From contig NC_133103.1 in assembly GCF_022965805.1 (NCBI RefSeq), positions 45,712,047-45,776,046 on the forward strand: 64,000 nucleotides of DNA. The letters run 5' to 3'. Within the stretch, counting starts at the first letter, position 1. Each line of letters opens with the position of its first letter. Below are positions 32,074 through 45,037 of the stretch, in pieces. Under the pieces are notes generated by a model. The model was given only the letters and a program-made list of their open reading frames with translations, ran no database searches and had not been told where the DNA came from. The DNA is from Primulina eburnea (Eukaryota > Streptophyta > Magnoliopsida > Lamiales > Gesneriaceae). The position numbers and the translations under genes are program-made.

Positions 32074-34134
32074 TGTTGAGATCTTGATTTCAGAGTTTGA
32101 CAAATTAAACGTGATACGATTGAACAATTGGTCGAGAAAACTGAAGATAATTGAATTGAATATTCGTAAACTGATAGTTGTCCGAACTGAAGATTAGTGC
32201 GTATATAATCAATGGCAACTGAACTAAGCTAACTGATCTATGTAGTCAACTGGATGATCAGTTGAGAGCAATCAGTCAATCCTATCGGCTTTGTCAACTG
32301 ATAAATCATTTTGACGTGTCATCAGTTAATGAATGTAGATATCAACCGACAATTGTACAAAGATCAGACTGCAACATGTAGTGGGAACTCCGCATTTCAG
32401 AAAAGTTTCAATATACGACTGATAGAAGAATGTTTACATGGCTATACAACGGATATAAAAATTCAAAATGCATTAATTGTTACCATTGGAAGTAAAGCCT
32501 ATAAATAGCCAAGAAGATCAGCTGAAGAAGAGTTGAAGGGAAATATAATTTCCATATTAAATTGATTTCTCTAATATTATCTTTTTCTTGTTGATTTGAT
32601 TGAGTATAAATTTAATTGTGGTTTTGTCTTTCTAGGTAATTATGTTAAGATTTTATTGTGATATAATATCTTCCTTAAATCTAATTTCATTCTTGATAAG
32701 ATTGTATGGAATATTGGGTTTGTCTTTTGTAGATATGATAAAGATCTTGAAGATATAATATTATTGGTTTAACTCTTGATTTTGTAGATTTCCTTGTAAA
32801 ATAGGTTTCCTTGTGAAGATAAAGTCTATGTCTATATATAAGAGATCAAGGACATTGATGCGGCTGCTCTCTCTTCTCAATCAATATACACGCACTGTGC
32901 ACGTCATGGTTCTCATAGAAAAACATCCTACAAAGGCGTTGCTGTTTTGAAGAGGAGTCGTCCGTTTTTTTTTTTCACTCTTCGCTTGGAGGTTTTCATG
33001 AATGCATAACTGATGCACTTTTGCACGTCGAGATTTCAGAGACAAATAATTCTATAAATATGTTGTTGTGTTTTGAAGAGTGTTGATCTCGTGTTGCTCT
33101 GAATGTTGCCAATATCTACAGACAACATCCGTAACGATGTTGACTGAAGATTACATCTAATTGATCGTGTTTTTCGGGATCAAGTTTTGCTTTCTTGTTC
33201 ACGTTTTAATATTGTTGGTTGTTTTAGAAAGCTTTGTTTTCTCAACTTGTTGAGGAAATTGATTTTTGTAATATTCACTAGTGATAAATTTTTGTAATCG
33301 GTTTGATTTTCTAGTGATTGATTTTTGCCATAAGGCACCGCACAAGTATTTATACTTGTGCATATTTAATCTCGTCCATCTGTTTATGTTAAGTCAATTT
33401 GTGTTACAAAATATAATATTCCGCTGCATGTTGTCTCGGATGTTGTAACATCTGGAACAACACATAATTCTGACAAAACACAAATTTACTATTTTACATC
33501 CTATACTGATATCTTTATTATTTTCGATATCTGTCGGACAAAATAAACCTAACAAGAGTAATCAAGCTACGAAATTGTTTAAGTTATCAAGCAGAACTAT
33601 GTGCATACTCTTTCAGTTTAAAAGCTCTCAAAAGCTCACGCTTAGCATACACATTCATAACTTTCAGGCTATACCTTAAGCTTAAAAGCACAAACACTTA
33701 TTGTTATATTATTCGATCTTGTAGAGATCGGTTGTGCTAAGAAAGTTACATATCAGTTGAGTACTGATAAATTGTATTGAATCTAAGAGTTTCAGTTTTG
33801 ACATTGTTAAATCCAAACTGAAGTGAATTTGTACAAATCTTTGTATAGATCAAAGTCTTTTAGTAAATATCATATTTTCGAGATAGAAGGGAGGTGACGT
33901 GGGAGTGTTTGAAATCTCCGAACATCCACAAATCTTTTGTCCCTTAATTTCAGTTTTATTCTATCTGTCATTCAGTTTATTTATGCACTTTCATTAGTAT
34001 TGATATTGACAACAAGATTCGCGAATTCATTTTATCACTAAACTGACTCATTATTTGAAGAAGTTGTGAAAATTGTAAAGTATTAATTCAACCCCCCTTT
34101 CTAAACATTTTTTCACTCCCAACCGATCCTAACA
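32074..34134 (+). mobile_element. Solo LTR, Copia-type, split by a second solo LTR
   Basis: It begins TGTTGAGATCTTGATTTC and ends CCAACCGATCCTAACA, flanked by GAGCC (32069-32073) and GAGTC (34135-34139), 4 of 5 matching. Without the nested insert it is about 1035 bp. A TATA box (TATAAATA, 32500-32507) and the block TTTGTATAGATCAAAGTCTT place it in the family of 18924-20268. Confidence 0.8.
32534..33554 (+). mobile_element. Nested solo LTR with perfect 5-bp duplication
   Basis: It starts TGAAGGGAAATATAATTTCC and ends GGACAAAATAAACCTAACA. AGAGT flanks it exactly at 32529-32533 and 33555-33559. A TATA box (TATATATAAG) lies near 32833. No internal retrotransposon DNA is present, so it is the product of LTR-LTR recombination. 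It inserted into the older LTR at 32074-34134. Confidence 0.9.
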
Positions 34135-34139
34135 GAGTC

Positions 34140-34908
34140 CAATGTTTACCAAGATCGGAGCTTGAACTAATCGCTATTGGTCTCGAGCTTGTAACACGCC
34201 AGAATCTCTCCGGAGTTACATTCACGACCTAAAAACAAACCAAAAAATATCCAAGCAAAACAAACGAAAAACTCACCAAAATCGGACAGAAATAGCCCGC
34301 GGTTCATCACCAACGATTCAAGCTCATTTTCCTCTATTCTACCATAGATGCAAGCTATAGGTCCTGGTCTAGGTGTAGTAGGGTGCTCGACCGACCCATT
34401 TCTGGTGGTGCAAGCCATCACAATTTGGAGAGTGGGAGAAAATGGCTGAGGGGATGGGGGTTTGGGACTGGGGATTGGGGATTTCTTTCTTACAGGAATT
34501 GGTTTGGGATGGAAAATAGATTTCCTTTCTTTCGTAAAACCGTTGTCTTAAACCTAAAAAAATTCGCTCAAAGACAACGATTTTTTTAAAACTGTTGTTG
34601 TGGTCCCAAAAAACCCGCTCAAAGATAACGGTTTTAACATTGTCTTATACTCAGAAAACCTGCTCAAAGACAACATTTTAAAAAACCGTTGTCGTGTCTC
34701 AAAATACCCGTTAATAGACAACGATTTTTACAAAATCGTTGTCTTAGACACACAAAGACAACGATCTAAGACAACGGTTGTTTTTTATCATAAAAACCGC
34801 TCAAAGACAGATGTTTTTATTAAAACCGTTATTAAAAGAAAAAAGACAACGGTTTTAATGAAAATCATTGTTTTTTGAGTGTTGTTAAATTCACATTTTC
34901 TTGTAGTG
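34140..34908 (-). mobile_element. CACTA-type right terminus with subterminal repeats
   Basis: The end reads CACATTTTCTTGTAGTG (34892-34908), the inverse of CACTACAAGAAAATGTG. From about 34560 inward there are repeated AAAGACAACG, ACCGTTGTC and CCGCTCAAAGAC motifs in both orientations, the subterminal array of En/Spm elements. Sequence at 34140-34500 has short open frames without a known domain and probably belongs to the element. The left partner is not certain. Confidence 0.65.
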
Positions 34909-35989
34909 AAGTAAAAAACTCGATCCAACCCAACCTAGCTATTTGATGATGATAATAATAATAATAACTGATTATAAATTTAAAGGTGATGGGTCATCGC
35001 AAAAACAAATCGCCCACTTTTTGTTCTGTAGTTTTTTTTTTTATGTAATATATTATCCAATATGTTACTTATACATATTTGTGTCTAAATTGGTTAATGA
35101 AGTTTTTTTTCAAAGTTCTGATTAATTTATTTTATAGTTTTGTATGCACGTTATTTGTGACCCGATATTTATTTTAAATGGTTGGTTTATCCTAATCGAT
35201 TTATTTTTTGCAAGTTGTCAGTCCAATAAATGGTTTAACACCACTACATGATTGTATACATACAACATGAGAATGATTTTTCTTTTTCTTTTTCTTTTTT
35301 AGAAAATATTTGGTGGAGACGATTACAATATGAAGTCTTGAACCAAGACCTCATCTTTATAATGGGACACAAATGTCATATAGTGAGAAGTCATGTCAAG
35401 GTTTTTTTCACATATATGTGTGATTTTATAAAATTTAATGAATATTGCAACCTCTAACTAAATTTGATTCTTCAATTTTTAATTTTTTAAATAAAAAAAA
35501 ACTATTTTTGTGTTGCTTATCCCCAAATTTTTCTTCTGCTTTTGCTCAATTGATTCAAATTCAGAGGTCGCTCTCATGTAATTTCTGATTCTTCAAATTT
35601 ATTCTGATATTTTTATAAATAAATGAAAAATTTCCAAACACTCTTACTCTTGCTAATATTTTTGTCTAATCCAAAATTTTTACAATATATAATTTATCAC
35701 ATTAGTTTCAAGCACACCCCAAGTCTAATTCTTGACTTCATCCCTAAATATAAGTAGTATCAGGATGACTGACCTCTTAAGATGTTCTCATTGTCAAGCA
35801 GCTAACGAGCAATAGGGTCTCTGGTAGGAACAAGACTGATGGTAAGAAAATTGTAAGACTGAACATTAGCATATAGACACGCACCTCCCCAAATTCATTG
35901 GCTCAACAACCTGACCCATTAGCACTCAATTAATTACACTATGCACTGTCACGAGTATAAGGAAATAAATTTATGTTTTGGCTAACAGA
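34909..35989. other. AT-rich intergenic DNA
   Basis: No gene recognised. Contains short ATA and TTTTTC runs only. Confidence 0.5.
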
Positions 35990-36238
35990 TATAGTTTTTG
36001 GCCTAGTGGCATGAGCTTGATTCTGACAATTAGTATTAGAGCCAAACTCACTGGTTCGATTCAATTGATTGCAATTAGTGTAATTATTAGGATGAAGATT
36101 ATCGGGGTACAATAATTTTCCCAACAGGGAAAATAATCGAAACGCAACGCTTTTGCTAATGTATAGTTTAAAAGATTTGAGTTGCACAATTACCACTAAT
36201 TATTTTTTTTAGTAAAATGACAAACATTCGCTCCAACA
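35990..36238 (+). mobile_element. Degenerate TRIM remnant (interior plus 3' LTR)
   Basis: TTAGTATTAGAGCC stands where the primer site is expected, then GGTTCGATTCAATTGATTGC as in the interiors at 15455 and 15666, and an LTR-like part ending CATTCGCTCCAACA with the block AAAAGATTTGAGTTGCAC. The 5' LTR is not visible. Confidence 0.6.
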
Positions 36239-37340
36239 TGCAAATCTGTTCGAGGTCGGTTAATCCTAATGAAACAGGCCCACAACCGGGTTCGCGTCAT
36301 GTCTTGGGTTTAAGAGTGTGTGTGTGCAACTAATTGAGTGCTAATGTATAATATGAAAATAATTTTATCCATAATTTTATTTTATAATATTTTAATATTA
36401 TATTATGTGATATGTTTAATATGAAAATATATAATTATAATTTTTTATATTAATTATTAATTGAATAAAAATTGATATATTTTAATTTGTGATAATATAG
36501 TTTTAAAATATTATTAATATAAATTTGGAAAATTATTTTAATGATTTATTAGTTTTTAAACTTTTAAATTTTTTATTCAATAAAATATAAAAATAATATA
36601 ATTTGGACAGATGGAACTACTTCAACCTAGATTATAGTCGTTAGTTTCATGGGGAGGGAGGTTCAGGTCTCCAATTTGGCCAAACCTACCCAGATGTCAT
36701 CCCTATGCGTAATGAGAGTTTATTCTTTCAATGTGCTATTAATTGCAAGAGAACTTGGATTTTAACCAAATTAAACAATTTTATCTATAAATTTAGAACT
36801 GCAAAGGACAAATATCAAACAACAAAGTAACTAATTTTTTTAAAAAAATAAAAAAACATCATTGATCATAAATAATATGAATCGACCTTATAATTTCGAA
36901 GTTCTTGATTTTATTGTTTTTTTAATATTGTAGACCATATTTTATAATAAAACAATACATTAAAAAATAATTGTTATTTTAGAAAAAATGTATTATGATA
37001 AATATTTTCTCTCATCCATTAATGTAGTGCAAGTGATAATAGAAACAAGTCCAGCATAGATTGGAATTGGTTTCAAATCGGATTGGTTTCAGTTTGGATC
37101 AAATTTCTCAAAACCTATCTTATTCGAATAGAACTTTGGATTTGGTTCGACCTGAAACTGATTTAAAGAATTCTAGATCGAACATGATTTTATCATATCG
37201 ATTCCGAATTGGTTTCGGATCAATCCTATCTGTTAACCATAATGAATTGAAAGTACTTTTCAATTACAATGAATTACTTTGATTTGAGTAATATTAATTT
37301 ATTCTGAAGTGGTGAACATAAATTAGTGACTAACTAGAAT
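36239..37340. other. AT-rich intergenic DNA
   Basis: No gene. At 37040-37230 there are GGTTTC/GGATC-type repeats like those of short hAT-type repeats, without defined ends. Confidence 0.45.
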
Positions 37341-37349
37341 AAGGCAAAA

Positions 37350-37500
37350 ACTTGTTTGAGACGGTCTCACATGTCGTATTTGTGACAGATCTTTTATTTG
37401 AGTCATCCATGAAAAAGTATTACTTTTTATGCTAATAGTATTACTTTTTATTTTGAATATCGGTAGGGTTGACCAGTCTCACTCCTTGAATAAATATTAT
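37350..37500 (+). mobile_element. GTGAGACGG-family MITE, copy e
   Basis: Forward orientation: ACTTGTTTGAGACGGTCTCA at the left, CATGAAAAAGTATTACTTTT, GAATATCGGTAGGGTTGACC; the right end is altered. Confidence 0.75.
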
Positions 37501-37831
37501 TCGGGTATGGTAAGCTCTGATCTAACGGGGAGTTCGCCTTGCAGCCTCCGCTTTCGAGCCCCTACGGCCACCCTCAGTTTACCTCATTCTTGGAGTTTAA
37601 TATGAGCTAACCACAATTCGAATTTTTTTGTTATTCAAATCCTAACTTTTAAAAAAATAATAATAATAAAATACACTTCAAATAGTTTGATGGCCTCACA
37701 AAACCGTACTATTATTTCTCAGCTGGTTGTAATTTAAATGAACAAGGTTAAATACAATTAATTTGAAAGATAACAAAACCGGATTCAAAATCGAAAACAT
37801 CATAAACCGAAATCAAACCATATCCATCTAT

Positions 37832-38120
37832 ACTATATTATTAAATTTGAGACACTTAAAATAAATTACCTTAGATGACACCAAAACATTTAATTCCATA
37901 ATTATCATTTTTATCCTCCTACAAACCTCCTGAAGTCACCTTATATTTTACATAAAAAAAAATCTAAACAAAATTTTATTTTTAAATCAAACAATTTTTC
38001 TAAATTGAAAATAATTTTGTTTTAATTGTTTAGTATTATTTGGTCAAGTTAAAAATATTAATAACAGATGCAACGCATGTGTATATTTTATTAATATTCA
38101 GTTCAAAATCTACCCTCGAT
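37832..38120 (+). mobile_element. Short Helitron-like element (tentative)
   Basis: The left side TCTATACTATATTATTAAA, preceded by A, resembles plant Helitron 5' ends. The right side has AACAGATGCAACGCATGTGT, a decayed version of a 3' hairpin, but no clear CTAG terminus. No coding capacity. Confidence 0.35.
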
Positions 38121-38641
38121 GGAAATCACAAGCACCAGTTTCAAAATTTAAACCACTGATTTTCAAATTCTTGCCAGTCCTGTCATGTAAATGAAGTAGC
38201 TATATCCCACATCATTTGGGAAAAAAAAATTATGATGAAACTGAGAACCATGTTTGCAGTTTAAAAAACTACAACACAAGCTTTACGGATAACTACAGTT
38301 GTATTTTAAAAATTATAACAAGACATTTTAGATGAGCAGATGCAACTATCCTTTCTGCCCCATAGATCTCATTGATGCAATCATTCATACGATCGCGGCT
38401 GTGCAGAGATTAATCTTCCTCAAAACATAATAATTTCTACATGGTTTTAAATCAGAATATAAGACAATATTACAAGCAACCAACGTCTTCATCGAATGAA
38501 AGCATTACCACATTAAGATCCGGTTGCAAAGGACAAATCACAAGTTGACAATACTCAGAAATGAATGGCACAAGCCATAACTACTATTATTTTTGGCATA
38601 CCTCGTACCCATCTGTGTTCCATGGTTGTGTTGCATCTATA

Positions 38642-41600
38642 CTAGCTTACAAGGACAAACAGTGATTTGTCTCCTAGCTTATCACGACCCTGTATTGGAG
38701 GGAAATTGGTCAGCCACGTTTCAGCTACACTGTGATCAAATCTTTCGAACTGGATGGTGCTAAAGTGATACAAACGAATGAAGCGCAAAGGAACAAACAA
38801 AGACACTGGACATTCACAGAAACTATTATTGGCCCATTGATGAAACAAATATTGTCTAGGAGGAAAAATTAAAACGGTTTATGTGCAAGCATATTAACTC
38901 AAATCCGTCACCTGAAAAGTGAATTACATAATAGATCTTCGACTTTCAATCCATTTCGCAATTTCTAATAGCATTCCTCCTATTTTGAATCTCGTCTACT
39001 CCCCTCATTGTGAACACCAACTTTGAATCATGCTCAGAATGCCCGACCACTAATGACTTCTGTGGCTACTTAAGCTCATTTTATCATCATTGTTGCCTTA
39101 TCAACAGCAATTCAACATTGATCCAAACTTTCTAACATTCCCCCATCTATTGTTGATTATATCTGAGCTCGCTTTTTTGTTGTGCCTATGTGTTCTCTAC
39201 TTACACAGCTGTGCTGTAAAGAGGAAAATACACAGACCTCGAGGATGGGCAAGGGGATATGTTCTGTCGATATTTCGGAAAGGGGGACAAAACTTTCCCC
39301 CAATTCTACTAATTAGAAAGATGAAATTACGAATATAGAAATGAAATTCACAAGGATATATGAACAAATATAGTTCCTTAAACCCGTATTCTTTGAAGAC
39401 AACCTTGAATTATAGCCAACACCCTCGTGTTGCAGTGACATAAACATCTCCCAATAGGGGAGGAGCAAGGTTTTGAATCCACGTTAAAACAAAACTCTCC
39501 ACTCCCCATTGTAACTATAATATTTTAGGAAATGAATAAGCATTTCAAGATATATATTAACATAACATGATATAAATTTAAAGTTGCATACAAATATTTA
39601 AGTGAATATTATTTTAGAAGTGAAAGAAAAACCAAATTCACTAAGAGTTTAATGAATCTAGAAATATATACAGATAGGCACCGTTTGGTGCGAATGACAA
39701 GAATCTGCATCCCTGTTTCATCAAGCATTTGACAAAAAATTATACAATAATTGAAGTTATAAATAATTATATCATCCATATCTTTCAAATTACCATTCCG
39801 ATATTTAAACCTTTTACTATCCAATCACATGAGCCAAACGGTGTCATATAATATAAGAAATAAGAATATATGTATTTTAGAAAGCAAAACAGCTACAACA
39901 AACAGATTAAAGGCGGCTACTTTAGGTGCCTGTTGCTGAATTATATCATATAGATAATTTGAAGAATAATAATGTCAGCTTTACACATTCAAGGAGGCAG
40001 TTTGTATTTTATTTTAACCGGTACTTTGAGTGTCATGGGAATTCACTATACACAGATGATTCAATTGTACAACACTACATTGTCATGATTTTATCGCTAG
40101 GAATATCCATGCATGTTCATGGTCATTGCTTTTCTTGCTACAGAGACATCTATCTAGAGTTCGAACTATGGTGCAGGACATCCTAGCTAAGCATTAGCAA
40201 AACTCAAGGGACCAACATTTTACCATGAAACATCTATGAAGTAGATTGATATGGTACATGGTTTCATACCTTCAATTCTGGCAATTCTATAATACACGCA
40301 CACTCAACCACATGGGCACCAACACGCTCTGCAATAAAAAATAATAGAGCTTAGGTATTAAATATTAAGCATTTTCAAATAACATTAGCATAGCACATGA
40401 CTTTTAATTTTTACATTTTTTTCCACAACTCGTTTTTACATTGTTAAACACGCATTAAAACTAAAGGAAAATGTCAATAGGTTGCCCCATGACTTCTGCT
40501 AAAGTTCATTCATATGCATAACCTCTGAATGGTCAGACTATACAATGAAAAATGCTGATTGTCTTTCCCATAAACAAGGAAATCTCTTCAAGAACTTTAA
40601 TTGGTTGGATTGTTTTATCAGCACATTGAGAGAGGAAATCAAAACTAAAACTCCAGTAAAGTAATGCATCATACCAAGAAGACGGATTGCAGCATTTAAG
40701 GTCCCTCCCGTCGCAATTAGATCATCTACTACAACAGCACACTCTCCAGGTTGTACAGCTCCAACATGCATCTCCATTTTGTCAGTTCCATATTCCAAGG
40801 AGTACTCTTCTGATATTACTTCCCCTAATAGCATAAGAAAGATTAAGTTATTTGGTATAGCCAATATACTAAACAAAAAGTAGTTCATATAAAACTGATA
40901 AATCTATGCTAAAGAAAATAAAAGAAGCACAATGACAAATAGCTGCAAAAGAAGCTTTAACCCAATATAAATCACCTCGCACGAACAAAGTAAAATGATG
41001 CCTATGATTCACGAGGAAATAAGGGTGAAAAGAATTGCGTGAAGCAAGGATGTTGATTAAATAACATGACAAAGAATAAAACATAAACTTATGCCAGAAG
41101 ATTAACAGCATAGAACAAGTCAGAATAACGAGCAGAATGTGTTTACAGGTGTCGCTTGAACACTTCAAATCAAAATGTTTGATAAAACGTCTGCTTTACA
41201 GCAGCAGACCTTATGCGAATACAATTGATGTATACTAAGATTATCACTTCTATATTGTTTAGACCTCGTTTTATCTCCCAACATTTTCATGCCACCTAGC
41301 ACATTCTAATTGTAAAACCTACGAGTGAAATAACCTCACATGAATAAATAGTGAGCCTTCTTTTTTAGGATAAAGCTCAATTCCACAACTAAAAATGCTA
41401 AAGGTTGACATCTTTTGTTGCCTCATGAATTTTTAAGATTTATAATTTCAAAAGCATGCCTAAGTAGGAAAACAATGCTATGACATCTGAGATAAATATT
41501 CATTGGCGTTAAATCAGGACCCAGCAATGAAAATCACTCACGCTTCAAGTCAGAAACTAATCATCTATCTAAATATCTAAACCGATGATCTGTGCGCCAT

Positions 41601-42682
41601 GCACTTACATCCATATGACTTGTCAATACTTCAAAAGTATGCCCAAGTAGGAAAGCAATGCTATGACATCTGAGATAAATGTTCATTTGCGTAGATCAGA
41701 ACCCACTAATGAATATCACTCACGCTTCAAGTCAGAAACTAATCATCTGTCTAATTATCTAAACCGATGATTTATGTACTATGCCCTTACATCTATGTGT
41801 GTTTTGTACAAAGCCACTTATCATCCAAGTTCATAACACTTTACGCACCTCATCTATGATTGACCAATGAATTCATTTGTTGAATCATAAAGACATCAGC
41901 AGAAACTTTACCAGGGAGTTTCTTAGGCTTTCTCAAAGGAACAAATTTCGCGCCGATGGCCAATGCTATAGGAGGACCAAATATAAAACCTCTTGCCTCA
42001 ACACCTATAACAAATTCAAGAATCACTATAAGATCGAAATTCAAAACCAATTGCATCATGCATGTATTATACTGAATGATGAATTATCTGCAAAAACTAC
42101 TTCAGATTTTGGTTTAAAAAACTCAAACCGCAAAACTGCAGCAAATAATCCCACAAATAACAAAAAAATTAGTCAAGTAGAAACGGAAGTTTCAAAAAAT
42201 ATTCAACAGAGAGGATAATTCACCTGCAATGACACTGATGTTTTTGTCTTTGTACCTCTCAACAAACAAATCAATCGTATCCTTAAACGCCTTCGGATCA
42301 AGGAGCAGCGTAGTTATATCTTGAAACAAAATCCCTAACATAAAAAAAAAAAAAAAAAAAATCAATTCCCATTCAACAACAGCAAGATCTTCAAATACTC
42401 ATAAATTCAACAAATGCAAGAGCATCCATCACCTGGCTTTGGGAAGTCGGGTATGACCCGAATGGTTGAGGAGATTCGCAGGATCCGATCATCTTTAGCA
42501 TCAACACTTAAGGAAGCCATCCGCGCGGCGCTATCCAAGGATGCTCCGCCAGTCGACGCGCAGTAGGTCAGCTGAGTACCCCTTGCGGCGGTGGAGAAGC
42601 TAGTGTTAGGTAAAAAGCAATTTGATTTGACGAATTTATCGCCGGTTGCGCTGAGGGGAGTGGGACTCGGTAGGCAATACAT
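38642..42682 (-). CDS. APT1: Adenine phosphoribosyltransferase, plastid/cytosol (APT1-like)
   Basis: Six exons on the minus strand: 42682-42433, 42334-42224, 42004-41912, 40824-40675, 40328-40270 and 38689-38642, all GT-AG, giving 236 residues. APT makes AMP from adenine and PRPP and also converts cytokinin bases to nucleotides. Recognised segments: [76 protein letters not shown], the PRPP loop [20 protein letters not shown] and [17 protein letters not shown]. The first 54 residues are Ser/Thr/Ala-rich like a transit peptide; Met55 (ATG 42520-42518) opens a cytosolic-size form of 182 residues. Intron 5 is 1580 bp and carries a Tourist-like MITE; intron 3 contains a direct duplication. Confidence 0.94.
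39677..39845. mobile_element. Tourist-like MITE in APT intron 5
   Basis: It starts GGCACCGTTTGGTGCG and ends GCCAAACGGTGTC, an inverted repeat like Tourist elements. ATA flanks both sides (39674-39676, 39846-39848), whereas TWA is usual, so the exact duplication is uncertain. 169 bp, non-coding. Confidence 0.7.
41453..41804. repeat. Direct duplication in APT intron 3
   Basis: About 41453-41622 and 41639-41804 are similar units. Both contain AATGCTATGACATCTGAGAT, ACTCACGCTTCAAGTCAGAA and ATCTAAACCGATGAT. The copies differ at many sites, so the duplication is not recent. Confidence 0.8.
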
Positions 42683-42775
42683 GCCGAGGGATTTAAATAG
42701 GTGTTGGGGGTAAATGCGTGAAATGAAAATAGTTGGGGAAGCTAAGGGTACACGGAAGAAATAATTACTAAGGTT

Positions 42776-42932
42776 CTTGACATGGTCTTACGAGTTGTAT
42801 TTTGTGACGGATTTGTTATTTTGGTCATACATAAAGAAATATTACTTTTTATGCTAAGAGTATTATTTTTTATTATGAATATCGGTATGATTGACATGTC
42901 TCACAGATAAATATTCGTGACCGTCTCACAAG
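42776..42932 (+). mobile_element. GTGAGACGG-family MITE, copy f
   Basis: Forward copy about 95 bp beyond the APT start codon, with TTACTTTTTATGCTAAGAG, GAATATCGGTATGATTGAC and CGTGACCGTCTCACAAG. It lies within the likely APT promoter. Confidence 0.75.
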
Positions 42933-43233
42933 AAACCATAAAACATATTCATATGGATAGAAAATGCTATCAATTATTGATTATATCTTGCACTCAGCTA
43001 TTCACAATTTCACATCTTGTTTGAGGAGAGAGAGAGGCTCTTCATTTTATGCACAAATTTCTTTTCTCTTTTCATATTAAAAACGTGGGGATAGAGGAAA
43101 TGTTACCACAATTGGATTTTAATATAAGAAAACAAATATCATCAAGAGAGTTGGTAAGATTTACCTGGCCAGGTTATTTTACATGACGGATTCATAAATT
43201 AAAGTTGAAATGAACTTTAACTTAATATAATAA

Positions 43234-43280
<47 letters not shown>

Positions 43281-43917
43281 TATATCAAATATGAGATATT
43301 AATATGAAAATAGTTAGCAAAATGACCTTGGTATTTTTTTTTTTATAAAAAAAACTTATTGTTCTTATCGTATTCGAAATAAGAGAGTTAATTTTCAAAA
43401 AAATAAATTTAATCAATATCATTTTTAAAAATTTATATATTATTTAAATTAATATTTAACCCGTGTAATATAAGATAAGTTTCACCTAGATTCAAAATTT
43501 ACATTTAAAACTATTTTTAATATATTTTAAATTTACTTTCGAAATTAAATTCTATTAAATAAAATAATTGATAAAATAAATTTACTACTTTTATGAATTA
43601 TTTGTACCAAACCCTCTTAGAAACATCGAAAATCTACATTTATTCACTATGAAAGTTAAATAGGTATTCTAGATATTAACTTTTATGAGTTATTTGCACT
43701 GTGATATCATTTAAAAAAATTAGATTTGCTTAAATCTCTATATATATTTACAAAAAAAAATAGAATTGGCTCGAATCTATATAACTCCTTGTAAAAAAAA
43801 TTGGGCTGGGCTACAGCCTAGGACGGACCAAGCATAGGTCCGTCCCTGTATACTTTCATGCTTGTATCAGTATCGACCTCTTATTCGTGATTCATGCATA
43901 GTACGTAAAATAGGATA
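42933..43917. other. AT-rich intergenic DNA
   Basis: No gene. ATT and AT microsatellite at about 43231-43285. Confidence 0.6.
43231..43285. repeat. (ATT)n(AT)n microsatellite
   Basis: About ten ATT units followed by about eleven AT units. Confidence 0.9.
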
Positions 43918-44060
43918 TGTATCTGTGAGACGTGTAACAATGTCCATATTTTTAATAATATATTGTTATTATAAAAGTAATAATTTTTATTTGTTATCCA
44001 AATATAAAATTTGTCTCACAAAATTGACTCGTGGGACAATCTCACAAAATTGACTCGTGT
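43918..44060 (-). mobile_element. GTGAGACGG-family MITE, copy g (diverged)
   Basis: TATCTGTGAGACGTGTAAC on the left, a TTATCCAAATATAAAATTTG block and TCTCACAAAATTGACTCGTG repeated twice at the right. Old copy. Confidence 0.5.
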
Positions 44061-44681
44061 ATATGTGTGTGTGTGTGTGTGTTAAGATGTCAATGACATA
44101 TGCATGTTACATGACTAGAGAATCGTTGCGTAAATTAATTAGTTGCAAATGGCTTTTTGTTTTCATACTCGGTTGTTGGATCTCATTGTCCAATTTCCAT
44201 TGAAAACTTGGGCTATTTTAATGTCACATTACCTGTTCGGGTCAACTTGGCCCAAACGCAATCCTAAAACCAAAAAAAAAAAATTATGAAAGAACTTATG
44301 AATTGAAAGTATCTAAATCTAATCAATATCAATTTTCTATGTCACACACACTCTGTCCCTTGATGAATTTTATTTTTAGAAACATAAATAAATCTTAAAT
44401 GCCCATCAAATTATATATTAGTTTAATTTAACTCTGAAATTTTGATAATCAAATCTTATCAGAATTATTAACCAAATCGATATTCGTAAGACATCAAAGT
44501 CCATACAACAACCAACCCTGTCTTAATTCAACTCCTATTACCTTATGCGCCATAAAAATTTGGGTTTTGACCACCATTATCAATATTCAAACCAAACAAG
44601 TTAGATCAGACTTCATTATGATGTACTCAAGCACAAAACTATGCCACAAAAACTCATATGGGAGTATCTAATGAGTCAATT

Positions 44682-44812
44682 TTGTAAGACGTATATTTTA
44701 TTTGGGTCACCCATAAAAAAGTCACAAAAATAGAATATTTATTATAAATAAGATCATAGTTGACTCATCTCATAAATAAAGATCCGTGAGATCGTCTCAT
44801 AAGAGACCTACT
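44682..44812 (+). mobile_element. GTGAGACGG-family MITE, copy h
   Basis: TTTTATTTGGGTCACCCATA, a short inner deletion, then TAAAGATCCGTGAGATCGTC and TCATAAGAGACC. Confidence 0.65.
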
Positions 44813-45037
44813 TATTATAGATTGCCTTCTGTATAGTCGAGTTTTTAAAAGAATATCATATTTGTCACTCCACTACTAGTATAGTGGCATTGACAGAGGA
44901 GAAACTTGGATTCAAGCTGATAACCAAAAAAATCGACCTCATACAACATGAATAATAATAATAATAATGATAATATCTATGAATTTATCAGCGGAAGAAA
45001 AAAACTATTTATAAAATAGTTTTTTAAGAATGTAAAA

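Noticed and set aside
34167..34421. 84-residue open frame near the CACTA right end
   Set aside because: No domain; it lies in element-associated non-coding DNA between an LTR and CACTA subterminal repeats.
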